DNA of 64,000 nucleotides from Muricoccus nepalensis (GCF_006438825.1 NZ_RCZP01000007.1:1-64000), one strand, 5' to 3'; shown: positions 53,326 through 62,112, counted from the first letter of the stretch. The notes: a model not told the origin generated them from the letters alone. Numbers and translations are program-made.

Positions 53326-54597
53326 TCAGTCGGGCGCGTAGAACGCCTCGCGCACGGCGTTCGCGACCGGGCCCGAGCCGATGACGGCCGTCTGGGTCAT
53401 CACCACCCCGACGACGCGGTTGGTCGGGTCGATCCAGAACTGGGTGCCGTAGATGCCGCCCCAGCCATAGCTGCCGGCGGGAAGGCCGGTCTTGGCGGCC
53501 GCCGGGTCGGTCACCACGCCAAACCCCAGGCTGAAGCCCCAGCCGGGCCCGCGAAGGGTGGGCAGGCTGCCCGTGGCGTTCGCCGTCATCTGCCGGACGG
53601 TCTCCGCGCGCAGCACGCGGGCGCCCTCCAGCTCGCCCTCGTTGAGCAGCATCTGCGCGAAGCGGGCGTAGTCGCCGAGCGTCCCGCTCATCCCCGCGCC
53701 ACCCGAGTGGTAGGCGACGGGCGAGAAGGCGCGGTTCGGGTCCAGCGTCGCGGTGCCGCGGGTCGCCGGGTAGGGCACGCCCTCGGTCGCGATCACCGCC
53801 ACGTAGCCCGTGCCCAGCGTGCCCGTCGGCTGCGCGGGGCGCGTGACGGGCACGAAGCGCGACCGCGTCGCCTCCGGCGCGTTGAAGGTCCAGCTCTCGA
53901 GCCGCAGGGGCTTCGCGATGCGCTCCGTGACGAAGGCGCCGAGCGAGCCGCCGGTCACCCCCTCGATCACCGCGCCCAGCACGTCGGTGGCGAGGGAGTA
54001 TTCCCAGCTCGTGCCCGGCTGGTAGCCGAGCGGCGCCGAGGCGAGCCGCCGCATCGCCTCGGCGGTCGTGACGTCCGGCTGATCCAGCCCGTCGGTGACC
54101 CGCGCCTCGTGGTAGGCGTCGACGACGCGCGGGCGGTTGATGAAGTTGTAGGAGAAGCCGGCCGTGTGGGTCATCAGCTCGCGGATCGTCGGCGGGCGCT
54201 CGGCCGGCGCCTCGCCCCCGTCGAGGCCGCGGACGCGGAGGCTCGCGAAGGCCGGGAGATAGCGGCTGACCGGCTCGTCGAGCCCGAGGCGCCCTTCCTC
54301 CACCAGGATCATCGCGGCCACCGAGGTGGCGGCCTTGGTCATGGAGGCGAAGCGGAAGAGGTCGTTCTCGCCGATCGGGGCGGTGCCGCCCGCCTCGCGC
54401 AGGCCGGCGATGCGGCTGTAGACCGGGCGGCCCTCCTGCAGGATCAGCACCGCGATGCCCGGCGTGCTGCGCCCCTCCACGAGCCCGCGCACGGCCTCGT
54501 CGAGCTTCCCGGAGCGCGCTTCCGGCGTGCGCGCCAGGGCCCCCGTGGTCAGGGCACCCGCGCCCAGCAGGGCCAGCAGAAGCCGACGTGAGATCAT
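53326..54597 (-). CDS. Serine hydrolase, beta-lactamase/class C family
   Basis: 423 residues. Signal peptide after ATG 54597 (MISRRLLLALLGAGALTTGALA). S-x-x-K in 'FASMTKAATS', Tyr in 'WEYSLATDVLG', and 'HSGGAGMSGTLGDYARFAQML' replace the KTG box, as in class C-like esterases (EstB type). It hydrolyses an ester or peptide in the periplasm; the substrate is unknown. The frame extension to 54666 is not supported. Confidence 0.9.
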   Translation of the reverse strand: MISRRLLLALLGAGALTTGALARTPEARSGKLDEAVRGLVEGRSTPGIAVLILQEGRPVYSRIAGLREAGGTAPIGENDLFRFASMTKAATSVAAMILVEEGRLGLDEPVSRYLPAFASLRVRGLDGGEAPAERPPTIRELMTHTAGFSYNFINRPRVVDAYHEARVTDGLDQPDVTTAEAMRRLASAPLGYQPGTSWEYSLATDVLGAVIEGVTGGSLGAFVTERIAKPLRLESWTFNAPEATRSRFVPVTRPAQPTGTLGTGYVAVIATEGVPYPATRGTATLDPNRAFSPVAYHSGGAGMSGTLGDYARFAQMLLNEGELEGARVLRAETVRQMTANATGSLPTLRGPGWGFSLGFGVVTDPAAAKTGLPAGSYGWGGIYGTQFWIDPTNRVVGVVMTQTAVIGSGPVANAVREAFYAPD

Positions 54598-54694
54598 TTC
54601 CTGGTTCTCCCCTCCGGGTTGCTCTCCCGGTGGGCTCATTCGGGCGCGGCGTGTCCCGGGGGTCAAGCGTCGTCGCCGACGCGGCGCGGCGCCC

Positions 54695-55738
54695 TCAGAA
54701 CACCGCGTGGTCCCCGCGGTCGGGCGCCGCGGCGCCGGCGACCAGCGTCCGGTAGAACTCCGTCAGCGTCTCCGTGCCGGTCGAGGGGGTGGCCGCGGCG
54801 TCGTAGCGCCCGGTGGCGGGGTCGAGCACCAGCATCGACTCCGTGGCGTAGTAGCGCCCGATCCGCGCCAGCTCCGCCTTGGCCGCGAGGGAGGGCGCGA
54901 CGCGCGCGGCGAGGTCCAGCCCGCCGATGATGCCGTCGAGGAGGGCCACCGGCACGCGGCGGAAGCGCGGCGCGCGGCCGAGCAGCGCGAAGAGGGTCTC
55001 GCCCTGTTGCCGCGGCGTGATCGCCTCCCCCGGGCCGCCGATCGGCAGCACGCGGTTGCGGCAATCATCGCTCTCCAGGCACTCGACGATGTAGCGGGCG
55101 AGGTCGCCGTCGCTGATCGGCTTGCAGGCGGTCCGCTCGCCGTCGCCGAAGACGAGGAAGGGCTTCCCGCGCCGCACCCGCTCCACCTGGCCGGACAGCG
55201 ACTTGAAGAAGGCCGTCGGCCGGATGATCGAGTAGGGCATTCCCGATCCCGCCAGCTCCGCCTCGAAGGCGAGCTTCGCGTGCTGGAAGGCGAGGAGCGG
55301 CTTCTGCACGCAGAGCGCCGAGAGAAGCACGAAGCGCCCGACGCCGACCCCCTGCGCGGCGGCGAGGGCATCCGCGTGCATCCGGTGGTCCACCGCCCAG
55401 GCGTCGCGCGGCGCCCCGGTGCGCGAGGCCAGGCAGGACACCACCGCGTCGAAGCGCTCGCCCCGGAACCCGTCCCGGGCGATGGAGTCCGGGCTGCCCA
55501 GGCGGACCGCGCGGAAGACGGCGTCCTCGGCCCGCCAGTCCCGCGGCGGCGCGTCGCCCGGCCGGGGGCGCACGAAGCAGACCACCTCGTGCCCGCGGCG
55601 GCGCAGCGCGCGCCGCGTGGCCGTGCCGATGGTGCCCGTGGCGCCGAGAAGGCAGACGCGGAGGGGAGGGGAGGAGGGCCGCTCGCCGGCGGGAAGCTGC
55701 GTTGCCGTCACCGGTTGTCCCTGGAAGACCCCCGCCAT
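54695..55738 (-). CDS. bciA: 3,8-divinyl (proto)chlorophyllide a 8-vinyl reductase
   Basis: 347 residues (ATG 55738; GTG 55711 with AGGGA upstream is an alternative). Rossmann start 'VCLLGATGTIGTATRRAL', then 'FVLLSALCVQKPLLAFQHAKLAFE', 'FGDGERTACKPISDGDLARYI', 'NRVLPIGGPGEAITPRQQG' and 'YYATESMLVLDPATGRYD', all hallmarks of BciA, the NADPH-dependent 8-vinyl reductase of (bacterio)chlorophyll synthesis. No other bch or puf genes are nearby, so it is unlinked. It implies an anoxygenic phototroph or its descendant. Confidence 0.88.
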   Translation of the reverse strand: MAGVFQGQPVTATQLPAGERPSSPPLRVCLLGATGTIGTATRRALRRRGHEVVCFVRPRPGDAPPRDWRAEDAVFRAVRLGSPDSIARDGFRGERFDAVVSCLASRTGAPRDAWAVDHRMHADALAAAQGVGVGRFVLLSALCVQKPLLAFQHAKLAFEAELAGSGMPYSIIRPTAFFKSLSGQVERVRRGKPFLVFGDGERTACKPISDGDLARYIVECLESDDCRNRVLPIGGPGEAITPRQQGETLFALLGRAPRFRRVPVALLDGIIGGLDLAARVAPSLAAKAELARIGRYYATESMLVLDPATGRYDAAATPSTGTETLTEFYRTLVAGAAAPDRGDHAVF

Positions 55739-56111
55739 TGGCGCCGGAAATCCCCTCCGCCGCAACGCCGGCGCGGCGCCCGCCCTCCGCCGCGGCCGCG
55801 CCGGATCAGGCCCGCCGCATCACCGTCCGATGGGCGAGCACCAGCCGCCGGACCGTGTTGAGGCCCGGCGCCGCCGGGCTCAGCCGGTGGAGAAGCGCCA
55901 TCGTCTCCGCCGGATCAACGGCGGCCGCGAGGCCCGCGCCGGCGCCGCCCTGCCGCGGCGGGACAGTCGAGGTTGGGTCGGGCTGGAGGGGATCGGCTGG
56001 CACACGTTTTTGTTATCATCTCGATCACGCGTTCGTCAGAGGTTTCGGCGCGCGGTGAAGCAAAGCCCCAGCCTGTGGCCGGCACGATACCTCCGCCGGG
56101 CCGCGCAACGC
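55739..56111. other. Intergenic region with one weak small-gene candidate
   Basis: About 370 bases between bciA and the aldolase gene. It holds the 65-codon minus-strand candidate (55806-56003) and otherwise nothing recognised. Confidence 0.4.
55806..56003 (-). CDS. Possible small protein (65 aa)
   Basis: Minus-strand frame ending 'LLHRLSPAAPGLNTVRRLVLAHRTVMRRA', with a helical basic tail. The N-terminal half is Pro/Gly-rich and unremarkable. No family recognised; it may be noise. Confidence 0.25.
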   Translation of the reverse strand: MPADPLQPDPTSTVPPRQGGAGAGLAAAVDPAETMALLHRLSPAAPGLNTVRRLVLAHRTVMRRA

Positions 56112-56888
56112 TCAGGTCGGGCGATCCTTCAGCCGCGCGGCAAGGGCGGCGGCGCCGTCGACCAGCAGGTTGATGTCGTTGGCCGCGACGACGAGCCCCG
56201 CCCCGAGGTCGAAGCCGAGCGGCCCGAGCAGCGCCTCGGGCACGCCGATCACGGCGAAGCGCAAACCGTTCTCCCGCGCCGCCGCGGCCACCCGGACGAA
56301 GGCCCGCGCCACCTCGGGATGGTCGAGCTGCCCGGGAAGGCCGAGCTCCGCGGCCAGGTCGTTCGCGCCGACCATCAACGCGTCCAGCCCGGGGGTGGCG
56401 GCGATAGCCTCCACCGCGCCGAGCGCCGCGCGGCTCTCGATCATCGGCACGATGACCGTGGCGGCCTCCGCCTCCGCCATGAAGCGCGGCGCCGGGGGCA
56501 TGCGGTAGCCGAACTGCGGCAGCGGCGCGGGCAGGGAGCGGCGGCCGGCCGGGGCGAAGCGGCAGAGGGCGACGACGCGCGCCGCTTCCTCCGGCGTGTC
56601 GACATGCGACACCACGACGCCCTCCGCCCCGACGTCGAGCGCGCGGGCGAGGTCGGGGTGGTGGGGGCCGCCCACGCGGACCAGGGCCGGGAAGCCGGCG
56701 GTCCGGGCGGCGACGGCGAGGTTGCCGGCCTCCCCGATCGTGATGGGCGAGTGCTCGAGGTCGATGAGCAGCCAGTCGAAGCCGGCGCTCCGGGCCACGA
56801 GCACGATCTCCGGCGTGCGGAGGACGCAGGCGGCCAGGCCGAGAAGCCGCTCGCCGGCCTCCAGGCGCCGGCGGAAGATGTCGGTCAC
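56112..56888 (-). CDS. HpcH/HpaI aldolase family protein
   Basis: 258 residues from GTG 56888, with GAGAGGA about 5 nt upstream. 'FDWLLIDLEHSPIT' (His base), 'ALDVGAEGVVVSHVDTPEEAARVV', 'IVPMIESRAALGAVEAI' (metal Glu) and 'DALMVGANDLAAELG' (metal Asp) are the HpcH/HpaI signatures. It splits 4-hydroxy-2-oxo acids to pyruvate or a related keto acid and an aldehyde. Last gene of a minus-strand unit with the dehydrogenase and TctC protein. Confidence 0.9.
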   Translation of the reverse strand: MTDIFRRRLEAGERLLGLAACVLRTPEIVLVARSAGFDWLLIDLEHSPITIGEAGNLAVAARTAGFPALVRVGGPHHPDLARALDVGAEGVVVSHVDTPEEAARVVALCRFAPAGRRSLPAPLPQFGYRMPPAPRFMAEAEAATVIVPMIESRAALGAVEAIAATPGLDALMVGANDLAAELGLPGQLDHPEVARAFVRVAAAARENGLRFAVIGVPEALLGPLGFDLGAGLVVAANDINLLVDGAAALAARLKDRPT

Positions 56889-56979
56889 CGGATCCTCTCC
56901 CCGTGGCTTGGACAGCGCGCCATCCAGGCCACGGGGACGGCGCCCCGGCAAGCCCCGGACGGCGGGCGGCGCCTTCCCG

Positions 56980-57966
56980 TCAGTCGACGGTGATCCGCGC
57001 GTCGCGGACGACCTCCGCCCATTTCCGCCGCTCGGCCGCGGCGAAGTCGCGGAAGGCGTCGGGCGTGTTGCCCGAGGGCTCGGCGCCCTCCGAGCGGATG
57101 CGCTCGCTCACCTCCGGCGTGCGGATCGCGGCGGCGATCTCGCCCTGCAGGCGCTCCAGCACCGGGCGTGGCGTGCCGGCGGGCGCCATGATCCCGTACC
57201 AGGCGCTCATCTCGTAGCCGGGCACGCCCGCCTCGGCCACGGTCGGGACCTCCGGCAGGAGGGGGACGCGGGCGGCGGCGGTGACGGCGAGCGCCCGCGC
57301 CAGCCCGTCCCGCACCAGACCGATCGAGGAGGGCAGCGTCGCCGGCATCATCTGGAGCGTGCCCGAGACGAGGTCGTTCAGCGCCGGCCCGGCCCCGCGG
57401 TAGGGAACGTGCTGGATGTCGATGCCCGCCTTCAGCGCGAAGTAGGCGCCCGCGAGATGGTTCGCCGAGCCGTTCCCGGCAGAGCCATAGTTCAGCGCGC
57501 CCGGCTGCCGCCGTGCCAGGGCGAGCAGCTCGCCGAGGGTCGCGACGGGAAGGCGGGGGTTCACCAGGATCAGCAGCGGGGCCGCCGCCAGCAGCGTCAC
57601 GGCCGCCAGCGCCTCCGCGGGGTCGGGGCGGAGGTTGCGGAAGAGGCTCGGGTTCACCGCGATCGGGCCGATGTTGCCGACGAGCAGCGTGGTGCCGTCC
57701 GGCGCGGCCTCGGCGGCGAGCTGCGTCGCCAGGTTGCCGGCGCCACCGGGGCGATTGTCCACCACGATGGTGGTGCCCAGCCGCTGCCCCGCCTTGTCGG
57801 CCACCGCGCGGGCGAGCACGTCCGTGCCGCCGCCGGCCGCGTAGGGCACGATCAGCCGGATCGGCCGGCCCGGCCAGCCCGCCGGCAGGTCCTGGGCCCG
57901 CGCGCGGCCGCTGCCGAGAAGGGCGGGCAGGGCGAGCCCCGCCCCGCAGACGCGGCGCCTGAGCAT
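56980..57966 (-). CDS. Tripartite tricarboxylate transporter substrate-binding protein (Bug/TctC family)
   Basis: 328 residues. Signal peptide (RRRVCGAGLALPALLGSGRARA), then 'RPIRLIVPYAAGGGTDVLAR', 'VDNRPGGAGNLA', 'HVPYRGAGPALNDLVSG' and 'PEVPTVAEAGVPGYE', the complete Bug signature. Binds a carboxylate in the periplasm. TctA/TctB genes are not adjacent. GGGAGGGG precedes ATG 57966. Confidence 0.94.
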   Translation of the reverse strand: MLRRRVCGAGLALPALLGSGRARAQDLPAGWPGRPIRLIVPYAAGGGTDVLARAVADKAGQRLGTTIVVDNRPGGAGNLATQLAAEAAPDGTTLLVGNIGPIAVNPSLFRNLRPDPAEALAAVTLLAAAPLLILVNPRLPVATLGELLALARRQPGALNYGSAGNGSANHLAGAYFALKAGIDIQHVPYRGAGPALNDLVSGTLQMMPATLPSSIGLVRDGLARALAVTAAARVPLLPEVPTVAEAGVPGYEMSAWYGIMAPAGTPRPVLERLQGEIAAAIRTPEVSERIRSEGAEPSGNTPDAFRDFAAAERRKWAEVVRDARITVD

Positions 57967-57995
57967 CCCCGGCCCCTCCCGTCCCGGCCCGGCGG

Positions 57996-59090
57996 TCAGG
58001 CGAGCGCGGGCAGGGCGCGCAGGCGGGCCGCGATCCGCTCGCCCGTCGCCGCCGTCCCGAGCCGCCCGCCGACATCGGCCGTCGATTCCCCCGCCGCCAC
58101 GGCGTCCGCCACCGCCGCCTCGATCGCCCGGCTGGCCTCGCCGAAGGCGCGGCTTCCCAGCCGGTCCGCATGCCAGTCGAGGAGCTGGGCGGCGGAGAGG
58201 ATGAGGGAGAGCGGGTTCGCCCGGTCCTGCCCGGCGATGTCGGGCGCCGAGCCGTGCGCGGCCTGCGCCATGGCGTGGCGCGCGCCGGCGTTCACCGACC
58301 CGCCGAGGCCGATGCTGCCCGACAGCTCCGCCGTCAGGTCCGACAGGATGTCCCCGAACATGTTGGTGGTGACGACGACGTCGAAGCGGGCGGGGGCGCG
58401 CACGACATGGGCGCACATCGCGTCGATGATGATCTCGTCCAGCGCCACCTCGGGGAACTCGGCGGCCACCTTGCGGCACTCCTCGAGGAACATCCCGTCG
58501 CCGATCTTGAGCACGTTGGCCTTGTGCACGGCCGTCACGCGCTTGCGGCGCGTCATGGCCAGGCGGAAGGCCGCGCGCGCGATGCGCTCGCAGCAGGGGC
58601 GGGTGATGCGGCGGAGCGAGACGCAGACATCCGGCGTCACCAACATCTCGCTGCCGCCCGATTCCATGTTGCGGTCGGCGTAGAAGCCCTCGGTGTTCTC
58701 GCGCACCACCACGAGGTCGAACGCCGAGACCGCGTGGTGGGTGACGCCCGGGTAGGTCCGGGCGGGGCGGATGTTGGCGAAGAGGTCGAGGTTCTTGCGG
58801 AAGAACATGGAGGGGTTGATCCCGCCCTTGCTCTCGTCCGTGTACTCGAAGGTGGACATCGGCCCGAGCACCAGCCCGTCCGCCGCGCGCACCCGCTCCA
58901 GCAACTCCGGCCGCACCGTGGTGCCGTGGCGGCTGAGGCTCTCGTGGCCGGCGATGTCGTGCTCGAGGCGCAGGCCGAGGCCGAAGCGCTCGGAGACCGC
59001 CTCCAGCACGCCCACGGTCGCGGCCGTGATCTCCGGCCCGATGCCGTCCCCGGGCAGGACGATCAGGTGCATGGCGTTGCGCTGGCTCAT
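57996..59090 (-). CDS. Isocitrate/isopropylmalate dehydrogenase family (tartrate dehydrogenase-like)
   Basis: 364 residues. 'HLIVLPGDGIGPEIT', 'VVVRENTEGFYADRN' (substrate loop), 'RVTAVHKANVLKIGDGMFLE', 'EIIIDAMCAHVVRAPARFDVVVTTNMFGDILSDL' and 'AAHGSAPDIAGQDRANP' mark the beta-decarboxylating dehydrogenase family. The loop and the catabolic setting favour a tartrate/malate or unusual hydroxyacid substrate over LeuB. ATG 59090 chosen; ATG 59096 is possible. A palindromic operator (59109-59124) sits just upstream. Confidence 0.88.
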   Translation of the reverse strand: MSQRNAMHLIVLPGDGIGPEITAATVGVLEAVSERFGLGLRLEHDIAGHESLSRHGTTVRPELLERVRAADGLVLGPMSTFEYTDESKGGINPSMFFRKNLDLFANIRPARTYPGVTHHAVSAFDLVVVRENTEGFYADRNMESGGSEMLVTPDVCVSLRRITRPCCERIARAAFRLAMTRRKRVTAVHKANVLKIGDGMFLEECRKVAAEFPEVALDEIIIDAMCAHVVRAPARFDVVVTTNMFGDILSDLTAELSGSIGLGGSVNAGARHAMAQAAHGSAPDIAGQDRANPLSLILSAAQLLDWHADRLGSRAFGEASRAIEAAVADAVAAGESTADVGGRLGTAATGERIAARLRALPALA

Positions 59091-59108
59091 CGGCATCCAG
59101 TCCGGTTC

Positions 59109-59124
59109 GGATACCCTCGTATCC
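59109..59124. promoter_or_regulatory. Candidate GntR/FCD operator between divergent genes
   Basis: Perfect inverted repeat GGATAC-CCTC-GTATCC, 18 bases before the dehydrogenase start and 64 before the GntR start. It probably binds the adjacent regulator and controls both genes. Confidence 0.6.
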
Positions 59125-59188
59125 CAGAGCATCCCGGCCTGTCGAGGCGCCGCTTGGCGAGGAGGGCCGCGCGCCCTATCCAGGCCCC

Positions 59189-59863
59189 ATGAAGCCCGCC
59201 GCCCGCCCCCCCACGCCCGACCTCGGGCGGGACGCCTACGAGCGGGTGAAGGCCGCCATCCGGGAGGGGACCCTGCCGCCCGGCACCCGGCTAACCGAGG
59301 CGGAGCTGGTCGCGCGGCTCGGCATCTCGCGCACGCCGATCCGCCAGGCGCTGACCCGGCTGGAGACGGAGGGGCTGGTCAGCCACGAGCCGCGGCGGGG
59401 CGTCGTCGTCAGCCGGCCGGACCACCAGCAGGTGATCGAGCTCTACTCCATCCGGGAGGTGCTGGAGGGCACCGCCGCCCGCTTCGCCGCCCAGCACGCC
59501 AGCGAGGCCGAGCTGGAGGCCCTCACCCAGCTTGTGGCCGGGGAGGGGCGGGTGCTGGACCGCCCGGCGGAGCTGTCGGCCATCAACCTTCGCCTGCACG
59601 CCCTGCTGCACCGGGCGGCGCACAACCGCTACCTCCTCCGCGCCCTCGCGCAGCTCACCGACAACATGGCGCTGCTGCCGACGATGCTCGGCGACCCCGC
59701 CCGCGCGCGGCAGTCGCACGAGGAGCACCGCGCGCTGCTCGAGGCCCTCAAGCGGCGCGACGGGGCGGCCTCGGAGGCGGCGATGGCGGCGCATCTGCGC
59801 TCCGCCCAGCGCCACCGCATCGCCTGGCTGCTCCGCCAGCTCGACGGGCGCGCGGAGGGCTGA
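59189..59863 (+). CDS. GntR family transcriptional regulator (FCD type)
   Basis: 224 residues. N-terminal winged helix ('YERVKAAIREGTLPPGTRLTEAELVARLGISRTPIRQALTRLETEGLV'), then an all-helical FCD ligand domain ('ELYSIREVLEGTAARFAAQHASEAEL', metal-binding His 'HALLHRAAHNRYL', 'SHEEHRALLEAL'). It likely senses an organic acid and represses the divergent dehydrogenase-TctC-aldolase unit through the palindrome at 59109. Confidence 0.93.
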   Translation: MKPAARPPTPDLGRDAYERVKAAIREGTLPPGTRLTEAELVARLGISRTPIRQALTRLETEGLVSHEPRRGVVVSRPDHQQVIELYSIREVLEGTAARFAAQHASEAELEALTQLVAGEGRVLDRPAELSAINLRLHALLHRAAHNRYLLRALAQLTDNMALLPTMLGDPARARQSHEEHRALLEALKRRDGAASEAAMAAHLRSAQRHRIAWLLRQLDGRAEG

Positions 59864-59875
59864 GCCGCGGCGCCT

Positions 59876-60781
59876 TCAGCCGAAGCCGTAGAGGCGCGCG
59901 GGGTTCTCGACGAGGATGCGCCGCCGCGCCACCGGGTCGGGGAACCAGTCGGCCAGCCGGCTCAGCGCGGCGCCGTCGTCGATGGGATCGAAGGGCTCGA
60001 CCGCCGCGGGGTCGCGCCGGGCGCCGCCGGGATGGGGCCAGTCGGTGCCCCAGACCACCCGGTCCGGGTTGGCCTCGAACAGGGCGCGCGCCAGCGCCCC
60101 GGCGTCGGCGGCGCCGGGCTGGTCCGAGATCCGGTGCGGGGCGGAGATCTTCACGTAGGCCCGCCCGGCCCGCAGCAGCGAGAGCAGCGCGCCGAAGCCC
60201 ACCTGGCCCGGGCCCTGCGCCGCGCGGGCGCGGCCGAAATGGTCCACCACGAGGGGCACGGGCAGCGCCAGGAGGGCCTCGTGCAGCGCCGCGATCACGC
60301 CGAGGTTGGTGTAGGTCTGGACGTGCCAGCCGAGCGGCGCGACCCGCGCGGCGGCCCTCTCCAGCAGCGAGCGGGCGGCGGCGGGGTCGTGCTGGCCGGC
60401 CGTCTCGAGGTTCACGCGCACGCCGCGCACCCCGTCGGCGTGCATCCCCTCCAGCGCCGCGTCGGCGGTGCCCTCGTCGATCACCGCCACCGCGCGCGCC
60501 CGCTCGCCCAGGCGGCGCGCCGCGTCCAGCGTGCACCGGTTGTCCGTGCCGTAGGGGCTAGGATGCACGATCACCACCCGCTCGATGCCGAGCGCGTCGT
60601 GCAGGGCCAGCAGCTCCTCGACCGAGGCGTCGCCGGGCGTGTAGGCGCGGGCCGGGTCGAGCGGGTAGCGCGCGGCCGGGCCGAAGACGTGGACGTGGCA
60701 GTCGCAGGCGCCCGCGGGCACCTCGAAGGCCACGGGGCTGTGGGCTACGCCCATCACCGTGCCCGGCGTGCCCGCCTTCAC
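59876..60781 (-). CDS. Amidohydrolase, 2-pyrone-4,6-dicarboxylate hydrolase-like
   Basis: 301 residues from GTG 60781, which has GGAGG about 7 nt upstream; ATG 60754 is an alternative. 'GACDCHVHVFGPAARYPLDPARAYTPGDAS' (HxH metal site), 'PLVVDHFGRARA', 'VWGTDWPHPGG' and 'ILVENPARLYGFG' match the LigI-like branch of the amidohydrolase superfamily. With the aldolase nearby this suggests aromatic or pyrone dicarboxylate catabolism (inference). Convergent with GntR. Confidence 0.87.
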   Translation of the reverse strand: MKAGTPGTVMGVAHSPVAFEVPAGACDCHVHVFGPAARYPLDPARAYTPGDASVEELLALHDALGIERVVIVHPSPYGTDNRCTLDAARRLGERARAVAVIDEGTADAALEGMHADGVRGVRVNLETAGQHDPAAARSLLERAAARVAPLGWHVQTYTNLGVIAALHEALLALPVPLVVDHFGRARAAQGPGQVGFGALLSLLRAGRAYVKISAPHRISDQPGAADAGALARALFEANPDRVVWGTDWPHPGGARRDPAAVEPFDPIDDGAALSRLADWFPDPVARRRILVENPARLYGFG

Positions 60782-60828
60782 CGGCCGGCCCTCCGCCGGG
60801 CGGCGTTCGTGATGTCGTTCGCGTGCAT
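60778..60828 (-). CDS. 16-codon leader ORF coupled to the amidohydrolase
   Basis: ATG 60828 has GAGAGGG 5 nt upstream, a better ribosome site than that of the gene behind it. It encodes 16 residues (MHANDITNAARRRAGR), and its stop overlaps the amidohydrolase GTG (GTGA). It could ensure coupled translation or reflect a frameshifted old N-terminus. Confidence 0.4.
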   Translation of the reverse strand: MHANDITNAARRRAGR

Positions 60829-61082
60829 GGCGTCCCTCTCCGTCTTTCTCTGTCCGGGGGAAGGTTCCCCAGGATGGCCGGCCTGTCCAACGGCCAGGGC
60901 CGGGCAACCATGCCCTTCGCCCTCGCGTTGCGACCGCATTCGGAGACCGTCCCATCCCGCCCCCAACACCCCTGCGGAGCCAGGCCAGGCCCGGCCCCCT
61001 CGACGCCCTGCGCGCGCTGCTGCCGGGCGTCCTGGCGGAGGCGGCCGAGCTTGACCACGACGGCGCCTTTCCCTCCGGCTCG

Positions 61083-62108
61083 GTGGCGGCGCTGCGCGAG
61101 GCCGGGCTTCTCGCCGCGCCCCTCGCCACCGGCCTGGGTGGGGCGGGCTGGGGGCTGGAACCCCTGGCCGCCCGCGACACCGCGACCGCCCTCCGCCTCG
61201 TCGGCCGCGCGAGCCTGCCTCTGGGCCGGCTCCTCGAGGGCCACGTCAACGCACTCCGCCTCGTCCAGCGGCGCGGCGCGCCCGCCGCGGTGCGCCTCGC
61301 CGCCGAGGAGGCGCGCGCCGGGCTTCTCTTCGGCGTCTGGAACACCGAGGCGCCGGGCGAGGCGCCGCTGACGCTCGGCGCCGACGGCGTGCTGCGCGGG
61401 CGGAAGATCCTCTGCTCCGGCGCGGGCCACGTCGCCCGCGCCCTCGTCACCGCGCGGGACGCCGCCGATCCCGCGGCGCCGCCGCGCATGGTCCTCGCCC
61501 CGCTCGCGCCGGCGGAGCGGGCCGACCTCTCGCCCTGGACGGCGCAGGGCATGCGGGCCTCGGCCACCGGCGCGGTGGACTTCACGGGGCTTGCCGTGGG
61601 GGAGGAGCGGGTCGTCGGCTCGCCCGGCGACTACGCGCGCCAGCCGGACTTCTCGGCCGGCGCCTGGCGCTTCGCCGCCGTCCATTGCGGGGGCGCGGAG
61701 GCGGTGCTCGGCCACCTCCGCGACCACCTGCGCCGCACCGGCCGCGGCGGCGACCCGCACCAGGCGGCCCGGCTCGGCACGGCCGCGCTGGCGGTGGAAT
61801 CCGCCCGCCTCTGGGTGGAGGCCGCGGCCGAGCGCGCCGAGGCGCCGCGGGCGGCGGAGGACCCCGGCGAGGGCGCGATCGCCTTCGTGAACCTCGCCCG
61901 TCTGGCGGTGGAGCGCGCGGGGCTGGACGTGCTGGAGCTCGCCGCGCGCTCGGTCGGCCTCTCCGCCTACATGCGCCCGAACCCGGTCGAGCGCGTCATG
62001 CGCGACCTCGCCACCTACCTCCGCCAGCCCAACCCGGACGGCGCCCTCGCCGCCGCGGCGCGGCACGTCCTCGAGGCGCCCGGCCACCCCGGCGACCTCT
62101 GGGACTGA
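61083..62108 (+). CDS. Acyl-CoA dehydrogenase family protein
   Basis: 341 residues from GTG 61083. 'GLLAAPLATGLGGAGWGL', 'VWNTEAPGEAPLTL', 'GRKILCSGAGHVARALVTA', and the C-terminal helices 'NLARLAVERAGLDVLELAARSVGLSAYMRPNPVERVMRDLATYLRQP' fit the acyl-CoA dehydrogenase fold. The usual N-terminal helix (DALRALLPGVLAEAAELDHDGAF) is encoded in the same frame upstream, back to at least 60987. No ATG, GTG or TTG is in frame before 61083 as far as 60843. The annotated start may thus be too late, or an indel exists. Leads the PIG-L/NodS cluster. Confidence 0.8.
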   Translation: MAALREAGLLAAPLATGLGGAGWGLEPLAARDTATALRLVGRASLPLGRLLEGHVNALRLVQRRGAPAAVRLAAEEARAGLLFGVWNTEAPGEAPLTLGADGVLRGRKILCSGAGHVARALVTARDAADPAAPPRMVLAPLAPAERADLSPWTAQGMRASATGAVDFTGLAVGEERVVGSPGDYARQPDFSAGAWRFAAVHCGGAEAVLGHLRDHLRRTGRGGDPHQAARLGTAALAVESARLWVEAAAERAEAPRAAEDPGEGAIAFVNLARLAVERAGLDVLELAARSVGLSAYMRPNPVERVMRDLATYLRQPNPDGALAAAARHVLEAPGHPGDLWD

Positions 62109-62112
62109 CGGG

